Shown here: positions 1-7,744 of the stretch, in pieces
Position numbering within the stretch: position 1 is the stretch's first letter
How the letters are laid out: each line of letters starts with the position of its first letter
Assembly: GCA_038888615.1 (NCBI GenBank)
Contig: JAWAID010000002.1
Coordinates: forward strand, 105,369 to 169,368
Length of the DNA: 64,000 bases
Source of the DNA: Candidatus Korarchaeum sp.
GTDB taxonomy: Archaea > Korarchaeota > Korarchaeia > Korarchaeales > Korarchaeaceae
Direction of reading: 5' to 3'
Notes under the pieces: generated by a model
Seen by the model: the letters and a program-made list of their open reading frames with translations, nothing else
Told to the model about the DNA's origin: nothing
The model's database searches: none
Translations under genes and position numbers: made by a program

Positions 1-557
1 AGGTGCGCGAGCACATCGACGTTCGCTGAGAAGCCCCCGAACATCACGAATACCGCTATGAGTAGCGTCGAGGGGCTCAGCCTCCTGGTGAACCTATACT
101 CCATCGCCACCATGTACCCCAGGAGACCCATTACCGCGCCGGAGGCTCCGACACCTACGGAAAGCTCATCCAATACCGCTGAGAGCAGATTTCCTGAGAT
201 CCCTGAGAGGAAATAGAGAGCTGAGTACTTGAGCCTTCCCAATGAGATCTCAACGATTCTCCCCAGGACGTATAGGGCATACATGTTGAGGAACAGGTGC
301 AGGAGGTTTGCGTGCAGGAAGATGGATGTGATCAAGGTCTCGTACCTACCGCTGATTAGGTAGAATCCGGAGCTTCCGTAAGATATCAAAATGGAGTTAT
401 CGGCTCTCACTAAACCAGGAGATATCAGGAAGTAGATCCCTACGTTAACGCTTATTAGGAGGGAGGTGACCTCCGGGACGTTAGAGTACCTCCTGAGCAG
501 TGTTACTGATATTAGGAAGGAGATGAGCCCCATCAGTGAGCTGATCAACGTGATCAT
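1..557 (-). CDS. Rhomboid-family intramembrane serine protease (partial, C-terminus outside window)
   Basis: The reading frame starts with ATG at 557 and stays open to the window edge, about 185 residues. It is a polytopic membrane protein. A loop/helix with the rhomboid pattern HANLLHLFLNMYALYVLG is followed by GASGAVMG, the GxSG motif that holds the catalytic serine of rhomboid proteases. The catalytic histidine of the last helices would lie beyond the edge. The family cleaves transmembrane segments of other membrane proteins; the substrate here is unknown. The start lies one base after the stop of the flavoenzyme gene upstream, so the two are probably co-translated. Confidence 0.85.
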   Translation of the reverse strand, partial: MITLISSLMGLISFLISVTLLRRYSNVPEVTSLLISVNVGIYFLISPGLVRADNSILISYGSSGFYLISGRYETLITSIFLHANLLHLFLNMYALYVLGRIVEISLGRLKYSALYFLSGISGNLLSAVLDELSVGVGASGAVMGLLGYMVAMEYRFTRRLSPSTLLIAVFVMFGGFSANVDVLAH

Positions 558-558
558 G

Positions 559-1683
559 TCACCACCTCATGAGGTACTTCACCAGCTCCGCAGCTGCGGA
601 CAGCGATGCTCTGGGTCTCGAGAGCGATAACTTAAGAACTTTGGCCTTGGGTATCGCTCGGATTGGGGAGGTCTGATGATCCGTTTCAAAACTCCTGAGG
701 GCATCCTCACACTCCCTCAGCTCTCTGAAGACGGAGTCCAGATCCTTAGGCGATAGTCCCTCTAAGTAACTCCTCAGAGCCCTGCCTAAGATTATCTCGC
801 TCCCGTTGACCCTCCACCAGTTCCTCTCGTATATCGAGAGAGCTTTCTCGGGATGATCCCATCCCCTGATCAACTCGTCAGCGAGCAGCTTGGCGGCCCT
901 GACGGCGAGGAGGACCCCCCCTCTACTTAACGGTTTGACCTGGCCTGCCGCATCCCCTACTAGCGCGAAGCCACTACCCCGAAACCTGCTCCTGATCTTC
1001 CTAGGTATTAGCTTCCCCTCGAAGCTCCTCAGGGCTGAGCGACAGTTCTCCAGTATGATGCTCCTGAGGGGATCCCTGACATCCCCTATCGCCCCCACCT
1101 TCGCGTGATCTCCCCAAGGCTGGATCCAGGAGAACTTGCTCCCACCGAGCACCTTGACCACGTAACCATCGCCCACGCTGAGCTCACACTCACGCTGGAG
1201 ACCTAGCTCCACCTCCATCATAGGGAGGCCGTGAGCTTGAGCTACTGAGGATAGAGGACCATCAGCTCCAACTATGAGGTCGAACGAAACAACCCCTCCT
1301 TTTATGAGAGCCTCCTTTCTAGAAACCAGTCTCTTAAAGGGTGTCGATAGGAACCCCATAGCTCCGTACGATAACGCGAGCTCCCAGGTCTCCCTGTCCA
1401 TCTCCGACCTGTTCACCACCTTAGCTAGGGGCTTGTCCACCTCCACCTCAATGCCCCCCGGTGAGATGAACCTCGACCAGTTCACCTCGGAAAGGACCCA
1501 GTCCTCTGAGAAGAGGAGGAGCTCCCTTATGGCATCGAACCCCAGGATCCCGGAGCAGTGATGAGGGTAGCCCGCTCTCCTCTTCCTCTCGACTATGATC
1601 ACATTGAGGCCGCTCCTGGAGAGGAGGGAGGCTAAGGTGGAGCCGGCTATTCCCCCACCTACTACCAGGACGTCGGCCCTCAA
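559..1683 (-). CDS. Geranylgeranyl reductase-family FAD-dependent oxidoreductase
   Basis: A 374-residue flavoprotein. The N-terminus holds the Rossmann dinucleotide motif (VVGGGIAGSTLA, about residues 7-18), followed by a basic stretch and HHCSGILG, the equivalent of the PxxCxG signature of geranylgeranyl reductases. A second FAD motif, GFALVGDAAGQVKPLSRGG, lies near residue 235-255. Archaeal members saturate the geranylgeranyl chains of membrane lipids or quinones, but the family is broad and the substrate cannot be read from sequence. Its start is a TTG at 1683. It sits between a thioredoxin-like gene and the rhomboid gene in a tight minus-strand operon. FixC-like electron-transfer roles are an alternative. 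Confidence 0.8.
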   Translation of the reverse strand: MRADVLVVGGGIAGSTLASLLSRSGLNVIIVERKRRAGYPHHCSGILGFDAIRELLLFSEDWVLSEVNWSRFISPGGIEVEVDKPLAKVVNRSEMDRETWELALSYGAMGFLSTPFKRLVSRKEALIKGGVVSFDLIVGADGPLSSVAQAHGLPMMEVELGLQRECELSVGDGYVVKVLGGSKFSWIQPWGDHAKVGAIGDVRDPLRSIILENCRSALRSFEGKLIPRKIRSRFRGSGFALVGDAAGQVKPLSRGGVLLAVRAAKLLADELIRGWDHPEKALSIYERNWWRVNGSEIILGRALRSYLEGLSPKDLDSVFRELRECEDALRSFETDHQTSPIRAIPKAKVLKLSLSRPRASLSAAAELVKYLMRW

Positions 1684-1690
1684 GGGGGAT

Positions 1691-1933
1691 CTACCGATCT
1701 AACAGGGAATCGAGGTCCTCCGGGACGCTACCCTGAAAGAGGAGCCTACCGTTGAGGATAGCAGCGGGGATCCTCCTGATACCCAAATCCCCAACTATCC
1801 TGAGACCTTCACTCTCGAGGACGGATACCTCCCTGAAGGAGTAACCCCTCTTCAAAGCCCACTTCCTCAGTTCGGCAGCCACCTCTAGCGATTCGCGGCA
1901 TATCGGGGAGACCAGTAAAATGAGCTCCCTCAC
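1691..1933 (-). CDS. Thioredoxin/glutaredoxin-like small protein
   Basis: About 80 residues with a thioredoxin-fold pattern: a first beta strand, then SPICRES where the usual CxxC is reduced to CxxS, an amphipathic helix, and a RRIPAAILNGR stretch containing the cis-proline typical of the fold. A single-cysteine active site suggests a monothiol redox or assembly role rather than a classic dithiol reductase. I chose GTG at 1933 because it overlaps the stop of the upstream gene as GTGA; TTG at 1960 would add nine residues. It is followed closely by the flavoenzyme gene and may supply or accept electrons there, which is inference. Confidence 0.65.
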   Translation of the reverse strand: MRELILLVSPICRESLEVAAELRKWALKRGYSFREVSVLESEGLRIVGDLGIRRIPAAILNGRLLFQGSVPEDLDSLLDR

Positions 1934-2679
1934 TTCCTCGCCTTTAACCTCGCCCTCCAATTGAGATCACCGAGCGAGTAAGTGTAAGGTCTCACCTTAT
2001 CGTTCTTCAAGAGAAGGCCCTCTATTAACAGCTCCCTTATATACTTCCTGACGGTGACTTCGCTCAAGTTCAACTCGCTAGCGATCTCAACGGGTTTCAA
2101 CGGCCTACCTGACCTCTCGAGGAGCTCGAGTATCTTATACTTTCCAGTCGTAGCTACCTCCAGCGAACCCTCCAATGACTCAGCCTTCTCCCTGTATAAA
2201 TCCCTCTCAGCCTTGGCCTTTGCTATCTCGCTGATGAGCTCCCTATAGCGTATCTCACATCCCTTTATGAGCTCCTCGTTCAAGTCTCCGGCTTCGGGAG
2301 CCCACTTGAGGTACCTGTGCAGGTCGTTGGAGATCCTCCTAACTACCTTACTGTAAATAGAATCTAGGAGATCTCCAACGAAGCCAACTAAAATGCCGAT
2401 CTCCTCATCATCCAACCCCCTTATGCTACCGGACTCTATCAGGAACCTCACATCCTCGGAGAAGTGGTTCAATATCTCCTGCTTCTGCGATATAAATAGC
2501 TCCGAGAGGCTGTCCGAGAGGAGCTTGGGTATCTCCCTAACGACCTCCCTCACCTTCACGTACGAGCTCGAGAGCTTATAGAAAGGGGAGTCCTCATAAG
2601 GGTAAACTTTATTCAAATAATTCAAATGCTCATTAAACTTCGTCTGAATTGCACCAGGAGCTATCGATCTATTTTCCAT
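1930..2679 (-). CDS. Winged-helix protein with long N-terminal helical region
   Basis: About 249 residues. The N-terminal two thirds is predicted helical and charged, with a coiled-coil-like stretch around AERDLYREKAESLEGSLEV. The C-terminus is a winged helix-turn-helix (YKILELLERSGRPLKPVEIA, then LSEVTVRKYIRELLIEGLL), so it probably binds DNA. ATG at 2679 is preferred over TTG at 2694 because a GGGGGCG stretch sits at ribosome-binding distance. A TATA-like TTATAAAT lies on the minus strand near 2736-2745. The last codons overlap the thioredoxin-like gene. I do not recognise the family beyond the winged helix. Confidence 0.7.
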   Translation of the reverse strand: MENRSIAPGAIQTKFNEHLNYLNKVYPYEDSPFYKLSSSYVKVREVVREIPKLLSDSLSELFISQKQEILNHFSEDVRFLIESGSIRGLDDEEIGILVGFVGDLLDSIYSKVVRRISNDLHRYLKWAPEAGDLNEELIKGCEIRYRELISEIAKAKAERDLYREKAESLEGSLEVATTGKYKILELLERSGRPLKPVEIASELNLSEVTVRKYIRELLIEGLLLKNDKVRPYTYSLGDLNWRARLKARK

Positions 2680-2756
2680 TCCAAGCGCCCCCAACCCGCG
2701 TCCAGGAGGTCCTCTCCCTACCGGGATCCCCTCATTTATAACCTCAACTGGTCATC

Positions 2757-3548
2757 TCATTTCAGTAAAGCTGTTCTTATTGAAAAATCTATACGGAGTT
2801 TATTTATCCTAGGAGCATAACTGGAGATAACTCTGTAACCCAGTAATTTAACTTCTAGCCCGAGGGATAACGCCTCCCTCCTGAACAGAGCCTCAGCTTC
2901 CCTAAGGGCATCCTCGCCTCCCCAGTAGTAGAAGTGGATGATCCCCCTGCCGGCTAGGGATGTCAGAGCGTACCTCACGTAGTGGTAAGCCCCAAGAGGA
3001 AGGGGCATGATGACCCTATCGAACCTCCCGCTCATTGCTGGTACTACTTGAGACACATCACCCTCCACAGGGAAGACCCTCGATCCCAATCTGTTCAATC
3101 TCACGTTCTCCTGAAAGTACCTAGCGGCTACCGGGTTTATCTCAATCCCGACTACTTGGACATCTTTCCTCTTAGCCAGAGCTATAGCATAAGGGCCTAC
3201 TCCAGCGAACATTAGTAGGATGAGCTCCCCATCTCTGCAGAGCTCTGAGACGATTTGCCTCTCAGTTGCCTCCCTAGGGGAGAAGTAGACGAGCTTTGGG
3301 TCCAGCTTGAGCTTGTAACCGTGCTCCTTGTGAATGACCTCCGTCTCGTGGGAACCCGCTATGACCTCAAGAGGCCTGGTCCTGTAAGCCCCCTCCCTGC
3401 TTCCCGCTTTCCTCAGCACTGACTTGACGTGAGGGTGCCTCCTCATAATCTCCCTAGCTACCTCCACGGGATTCACTCCCTCGGGAACCTCAACGACAGC
3501 GACAGCACCCGTCTCCCTAGAACCTATGAGATCGTAAGCCACTCTCAA
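2757..3548 (-). CDS. trm5: tRNA (guanine37-N1)-methyltransferase, Trm5 family
   Basis: A 263-residue class I SAM methyltransferase. The N-terminal region resembles the Trm5/Tyw2 substrate-binding module (HKEHGYKLKLDPKLVYFSPR). The SAM site follows with LLMFAGVGPYAIALAK and VVGIEINPVAARY, and the motif IV region reads DRVIMPLPLGAY, close to the MNLP of archaeal Trm5. Members methylate G37 next to the anticodon to prevent frameshifting, or act in wyosine synthesis. Archaea often hold several paralogues, so Trm5 versus Tyw2 activity is not settled. The ATG at 3548 overlaps the TatD stop by four bases, indicating translational coupling. Confidence 0.8.
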   Translation of the reverse strand: MRVAYDLIGSRETGAVAVVEVPEGVNPVEVAREIMRRHPHVKSVLRKAGSREGAYRTRPLEVIAGSHETEVIHKEHGYKLKLDPKLVYFSPREATERQIVSELCRDGELILLMFAGVGPYAIALAKRKDVQVVGIEINPVAARYFQENVRLNRLGSRVFPVEGDVSQVVPAMSGRFDRVIMPLPLGAYHYVRYALTSLAGRGIIHFYYWGGEDALREAEALFRREALSLGLEVKLLGYRVISSYAPRINKLRIDFSIRTALLK

Positions 3549-4303
3549 ACGTAGTACACCTTTCTAGCATTTTTAGTGGTGATTTCAGCTACTTCCTCAG
3601 GGAACATCCCCTTGAGCTTCGCGATGAAGTTAACTGAGTGAACTAGGTTAGCTGGCTCATTCCTCTCCTTAGGATCAGGAGCGAGCACTGGAGAATCGGA
3701 TTCCAGAACCATGCTATCGAGGGGAGTGACCTCAGCTACCGACCTGATGTTAGAGGACCTGCCGACGTTCGTCGGTATGCTGATAAACCAACCTCGAGTT
3801 ACGGCGAACTCGACATCGCTCTGCTTACCACCGAAAGCGTGAAGTATCACTCTAGTTGCTCCCTCCTCATCTAGGACGTTGAGGACAGGTCTTTGAGCCC
3901 AGAGGCTGTGAACCACAAGTGGCTTATCCAACTCCTCAGCCAGCCTTATGAACCTCCTAAAGACCTCCTTCTGCCTCTCCTTGCTCGGACCCCCTAGCGA
4001 GGCCACCCTGTAGTCTAACCCCACCTCCCCTACAGCCACTATCTCGTCCGAGTTAGCTGCTATCAGCTCTAAGGTCCTCCTGACCTCCTCCTCGTCACCG
4101 TACTCACTGACATCGAGCCCAATGGAGATGTTCACCAAATCGCTCCTCCTGAAATGGGAGAGGGCCTTGAGAACATCCTCGGGGCTCAGTGGGGAGGTTA
4201 CCATCCCGATAACACCGGCTTCCCTAGCTCTAGCTAGGACCTCTTCCCTATCGTGATCGAAGGAGTCGTCCTCTAAGTGGCAGTGCGCATCGAACAACAT
4301 CAT
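3545..4303 (-). CDS. TatD-family metal-dependent hydrolase/DNase
   Basis: A 252-residue TIM-barrel amidohydrolase of the TatD family. The metal-binding HxH lies at the start of the barrel (FDAHCHLED), followed by GEVGLDY with the bridging glutamate, LVVHSLWAQ, ILHAFGG and the terminal metal aspartate in LESDSPVLAP. TatD proteins are 3'-5' exonucleases or general phosphodiesterases. It is located between ttuA-like and trm5-like genes, a tRNA-modification setting. Two adjacent ATGs at 4303 and 4300 are possible starts. Confidence 0.9.
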   Translation of the reverse strand: MMLFDAHCHLEDDSFDHDREEVLARAREAGVIGMVTSPLSPEDVLKALSHFRRSDLVNISIGLDVSEYGDEEEVRRTLELIAANSDEIVAVGEVGLDYRVASLGGPSKERQKEVFRRFIRLAEELDKPLVVHSLWAQRPVLNVLDEEGATRVILHAFGGKQSDVEFAVTRGWFISIPTNVGRSSNIRSVAEVTPLDSMVLESDSPVLAPDPKERNEPANLVHSVNFIAKLKGMFPEEVAEITTKNARKVYYV

Positions 4304-4309
4304 CTCAAA

Positions 4310-5179
4310 TCACCCGATCCTCTCCCTCAACCTGCAGAACGCGCAGACCTCACTTGAGGAAGGATATCCACACCTTTCGCAGAGCCTCAAGCTTCTCTCA
4401 GGGTGATCTACCCTCCTGGCGAGTTCCCTCAGGCTAGTGACTAAGTTCACTAAGGAGGGGGGCCACCTCCTCCTGAGGTCTCGGAGCAGCGGCTTAACTA
4501 CCGCTTGCTTATCGGAGCCCTCACTGGGGCACTTGGTCCGGCAGAGGGGAAGTCCCTTGAGCTTAACGTAGTTCATCGAATCTGAATCGCTTAGCCAGAA
4601 GAGGGGTTTGACCCTTCCGGCCATCCTGAACTGAGGAACGGGCTCCGTCACCGAATCGTACTGATGTAGGAGGTACTCTAAAGAGTGAGTTATCAGGTTG
4701 TTCAAGCCGAAATAAGCCATGTCATCTAGGTTATGCCCCGTAGCAACGTAATCGTACCCTCTCTCAACAGCATACCTGTTTAGGAGATACCTGTTGACGA
4801 TGCCGCAAACGAAGCAAGCTAGCTTAGGGTCCCTCGGGATCTCTATACCCCAATCCTTAAGATAGATAACCTCACCATCCAGGGATAGCTTGTAGATGAG
4901 CTCCTTGAAGGTATCGACGCACTCCTCAGAGCCAATATCTATCATCACAGCCCCCAGCCTTAAGTCGTACTTGGAGGCCAGGAGACTGGTGGAGTGTATC
5001 GCCGCGACAGAGTCCTTCCCTCCTGATACACCGAAGAGCAAGGAGCTCCCTCTCCTAACCCTCCTCAGGACGCGATCTACCCTCTTGAGGAAGTACCTCT
5101 CGAAGTGCTCCTCGCAGAGCCATGATCCTAAGTTCTCCACGTGAAAAGCTGCCTCATTACCGCAGTAGGCGCACTTCAT
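4310..5179 (-). CDS. tRNA 2-thiouridine synthase, TtuA/NcsA (CTU1) family
   Basis: A 289-residue adenylating thiolase. An N-terminal zinc module (CAYCG at residues 3-7, LCEEH near 21) precedes the PP-loop SGGKDS at residues 52-57. LACFVCG and PLCRTKCPSE carry the three cysteines that hold the catalytic iron-sulfur cluster in TtuA. A second zinc ribbon closes the protein (LCERCGYPSSSEVCAFC). This order is diagnostic of the TtuA/Ncs6 group, which thiolates U54 (thermostability) or U34. The position modified cannot be decided here. It is the first gene of the minus-strand run, back to back with tRNA-Trp. Confidence 0.88.
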   Translation of the reverse strand: MKCAYCGNEAAFHVENLGSWLCEEHFERYFLKRVDRVLRRVRRGSSLLFGVSGGKDSVAAIHSTSLLASKYDLRLGAVMIDIGSEECVDTFKELIYKLSLDGEVIYLKDWGIEIPRDPKLACFVCGIVNRYLLNRYAVERGYDYVATGHNLDDMAYFGLNNLITHSLEYLLHQYDSVTEPVPQFRMAGRVKPLFWLSDSDSMNYVKLKGLPLCRTKCPSEGSDKQAVVKPLLRDLRRRWPPSLVNLVTSLRELARRVDHPERSLRLCERCGYPSSSEVCAFCRLRERIG

Positions 5180-5210
5180 TTCCTCTACCTTGGGGGGTCA
5201 CGCGGATCAC

Positions 5211-5220
5211 ATTTATATAA
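5211..5220 (+). promoter_or_regulatory. TATA box for tRNA-Trp
   Basis: The sequence atttatataa lies 24-33 bases before the first base of tRNA-Trp, the spacing expected for an archaeal TATA box. No other TATA-like stretch separates the tRNA from the next gene at 5396, so both may be transcribed from here. Confidence 0.7.
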
Positions 5221-5243
5221 TTCTCTCGCTAACGTGGTGCTGA

Positions 5244-5380
5244 GGGGCCGTGGCCCAGCCTGGCGGTCCCCCTATGATATAGGGGCGATGCCCTGGAAAG
5301 GTAGGGCGGCGGGCTCCAGTCCTTGGAGCAATGAGGGGGACACCCGTAGGACGTGGGTTCGAGTCCCACCGGCCCCACCA
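5244..5380 (+). tRNA. trnW: tRNA-Trp (CCA anticodon) with two apparent introns, CCA encoded
   Basis: Acceptor GGGGCCG (5244-5250) pairs with CGGCCCC (5370-5376), followed by A73 and an encoded CCA (5378-5380). The T arm is GTGGG-TTCGAGT-CCCAC (5353-5369). The anticodon stem GCGGG (5309-5313) pairs with CCCGT (5343-5347) around the loop C-T-CCA-G (5314-5319), giving anticodon CCA at 5316-5318. The loop is interrupted after G37 by about 22 nt (5320-5341), the canonical archaeal site. The D stem GCCC (5253-5256) pairs with GGGC (5304-5307) only if about 38 nt (5264-5301) is removed from the D loop; that insert holds a perfect 7-bp hairpin, CCCCTAT/ATAGGGG (5269-5285). GG at both ends makes the D-loop splice site ambiguous by up to 2 nt. 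Removing both inserts leaves a 77-nt tRNA. Confidence 0.88.
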
Positions 5381-5395
5381 CCCCACTATGGGGGA

Positions 5396-6850
5396 GTGGT
5401 CCCGACGAACATTGCGGTCGTTAGATCCAGGGATCCCAGAGTGAGGGAGGCAGTAAGGTACACCTTAGACTCACTGGGGCTCTTCTGGGAGGAGGTACAT
5501 GAGCCCGATCCGATAAAACACATGGTCTCCATTTTCCCTGAGGAGGCTGAGTTCGTCCCGGTGGTCACACCATCAATATTCGTGGGAAGCACTGCCCTAG
5601 CTTACTTCGGTGGCGATAAGGTCGAGAGCAAGAGGTCCCCCCCGATGCCCGCTGGCTTTTTAGAGATCAATAAGGAAAAATCCCCATTCTTCGGAGTTAA
5701 GTACACCTTCGACTGTGAAAGGTTCTCTAGAACGAATCCAGTGTTCAGGAAGGATAGCAATATCCTCATAGGTTACGATCTCTTCAGGACTGTGGCTTAC
5801 TTCCTAAGGGGAGCTGAGCTATCGTTGGGGATCAGGGGAGTGAAGACCCCGGATAATAAGATAAACTTGAACGCTATATCTGAGATAAGAGGAGTGCAGA
5901 CGAACGTACCCGCTGCTGATGTTCACGCTAGACTTCTCCTCAGCTTGATACTATTGCTCCACAAAATGGAGGGCCTACCCGTGGCGCTCAAGAGGATCTC
6001 GCCTCCGGGGAGAAAGGGTGCCTTAGCGATATCCGTACCGATACTCAAGGTAAAAAAAGAAAGATCAATTCTGAGTAGATTAAAAAATTTATTTAGAAAA
6101 AGTGAGATATGGATAGAAAGATTGGGAAAAATCGATCAACCCATAACGTTTTTCGCCGGTAGAGGGGAGGACTACGGCCCTTCCGATGTGAGCGAGGTAC
6201 TAGTGTCTCTGGAGGAGAGCGGTCATGAAGTTGGACTCTTAGCGTCGCCTAAGGCATCCGTTAATCACGATACGATGTTCGATGAGTACAGAGAACTGGC
6301 TGAGGTCCTGAAGAGAGGGGATTTGGGGATCAGGTTTAGGAGCATAGAGTCCACGATTACGGATGCCTGGGACTCAGCGTCCTTCGTTAAAGCGAGATAC
6401 GCGGCAGTAGGCGATTTCCTTCAAGGTTTCGGGTACGCCTTGGGAACGTCCAAGCCCTTCAAGATAGACGGCTCCCTCTGGAACCTCCCCGTGGTGGGGA
6501 GGGTGAGGAGGGAGTCCCCGGTAACTGAGGTACTCAACGAAATCGTGAGAAGGGGGAGCTTCGTGGCCATAGATGCCTTGACGGAGTCCGGTGCCATGAA
6601 ACTGATCCTAGAGGCTATCGGGAGGGATATATGGTTGACGACGCCCTCCAAGATGATAGGGAGACTTGAGGAGGTGCACAACATAAAGGGATCCTTCAGG
6701 TACGATAGGAAGTACCTAGAGGGCAGGCTAACATCACCCTCTCCCGTCAGGGAAGTCCAGGTGGTTGTGATAGATCCCGAGGGCAAGGAGTCGGTCATAG
6801 AGACGAGTCTTGAGGCGAATAAACCCAGGGAGATTAACTTGAGGATTTAA
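5396..6850 (+). CDS. NodB/polysaccharide-deacetylase-like protein
   Basis: About 484 residues from a GTG at 5396, only 15 bases after the tRNA. The same frame is open upstream through the tRNA, but that part cannot be coding. Residues roughly 250-330 hold PITFFAGRGEDYG and SLEESGHEVGLLASP, which resemble the core of NodB-fold deacetylases (xTFFxxG and GHExGxH), but the metal-binding aspartate pair and histidines look incomplete. A catalytic role is uncertain. An A/T-rich patch sits at about 6049-6135 in otherwise GC-rich codons. The 3' end overlaps the convergent endonuclease V gene by 17 bp. The fold assignment is tentative. Confidence 0.6.
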   Translation: MVPTNIAVVRSRDPRVREAVRYTLDSLGLFWEEVHEPDPIKHMVSIFPEEAEFVPVVTPSIFVGSTALAYFGGDKVESKRSPPMPAGFLEINKEKSPFFGVKYTFDCERFSRTNPVFRKDSNILIGYDLFRTVAYFLRGAELSLGIRGVKTPDNKINLNAISEIRGVQTNVPAADVHARLLLSLILLLHKMEGLPVALKRISPPGRKGALAISVPILKVKKERSILSRLKNLFRKSEIWIERLGKIDQPITFFAGRGEDYGPSDVSEVLVSLEESGHEVGLLASPKASVNHDTMFDEYRELAEVLKRGDLGIRFRSIESTITDAWDSASFVKARYAAVGDFLQGFGYALGTSKPFKIDGSLWNLPVVGRVRRESPVTEVLNEIVRRGSFVAIDALTESGAMKLILEAIGRDIWLTTPSKMIGRLEEVHNIKGSFRYDRKYLEGRLTSPSPVREVQVVVIDPEGKESVIETSLEANKPREINLRI

Positions 6851-7706
6851 ATCCTTTGGAGAGCGAGTGAGCTAATCTCAGCGGAAGAGGTTGGTTTCCA
6901 TCCCTCCAGAACTTCTCAGCTATCCTAATAGCGCTCTTCAAGTCGCACATATGGCCTGGCGAGATGAACCCTCCCCTGAGCTTGACACCGACCTCCCTGC
7001 CCATCAGGTAGATTCGCTCCCCCTTCAAGCTCCCCGTGAGGAGGGACTTCGCAACCCCTACGGAAGGCCTGTTCAGTAGCAATCCCAGATGGGAGGCCTC
7101 ACCGAGCCCTCTGGGGTGCATTATACCATGCCCGTCGACGAACACGAGGTCGAAGCTGCACCTCATAGCGGTAGGCAACATCCCCCTGAGTTCCCTGAAA
7201 GCCAAGTACGTGGGGACGTAGGGTATCTGAGGGGAGAACGTCTCAAACCTAGCCTCCACTATCCTCATCTCCTCATCCAAAGTCACACAGCAAGCAACGG
7301 CTTCCTCACCGCGGTAGCTAACGTCCACGCCAGCAGCGACGCTAACGTCACTCAACTCGTCGAGGGAGACCCTTACCGATAGCATGACCTGATCGGAAGC
7401 CATCACCTTGAACACGGGCCATACATCTATATCCCTGAAGAAATCACCGGACTTAGCCTTGGTGTAACCCCCTTCCTCCCTCAGCTTACCCTCGGCCCCG
7501 GGAAGGGGCTCCAGGTCGGAAGAGATCACCCTCCACCAGGGTACCTCCGGCATCGTCCTCGAAATCTTAAGTAGCTCGTTCCTAACGGCTAGAGCAGCTC
7601 TAGGATCCCCTAGGGATTCAGCTATCACCTTGAATGTCGTCACTCCTCCTTGAGGGATCTGCTCTACGGCTTCTATCAGGATCCTCTGGAAGACCGTGAG
7701 TTTCAT
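6834..7706 (-). CDS. nfi: Fusion: alkyltransferase-like (ATL) domain + endonuclease V
   Basis: A 290-residue two-domain repair protein. Residues 1 to about 90 match the DNA-binding domain of O6-alkylguanine-DNA alkyltransferase (GGVTTFKVIAESLGDPRAAL), but the active-site PCHRVI is PWWRVI at residues 56-61. The acceptor cysteine is therefore tryptophan, as in ATL proteins that sense O6-alkylguanine without repairing it. The rest is endonuclease V: GVDVSYRGEEAV with the first catalytic aspartate, YLAFREL with the glutamate, and FVDGHGIMHPRGLGEASHLG. EndoV nicks DNA or RNA near deaminated purines. The start is ATG at 7706, divergent from argS. Confidence 0.88.
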   Translation of the reverse strand: MKLTVFQRILIEAVEQIPQGGVTTFKVIAESLGDPRAALAVRNELLKISRTMPEVPWWRVISSDLEPLPGAEGKLREEGGYTKAKSGDFFRDIDVWPVFKVMASDQVMLSVRVSLDELSDVSVAAGVDVSYRGEEAVACCVTLDEEMRIVEARFETFSPQIPYVPTYLAFRELRGMLPTAMRCSFDLVFVDGHGIMHPRGLGEASHLGLLLNRPSVGVAKSLLTGSLKGERIYLMGREVGVKLRGGFISPGHMCDLKSAIRIAEKFWRDGNQPLPLRLAHSLSKGFKSSS

Positions 7707-7744
7707 GAGTATCCATTATATTTAGGAGGGATACGATAAATCCG

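Noticed and set aside
5141..5395. Upstream extension of the NodB-like gene through the tRNA
   Set aside because: The frame is open but crosses tRNA-Trp and its promoter; a GTG at 5396 follows the tRNA.
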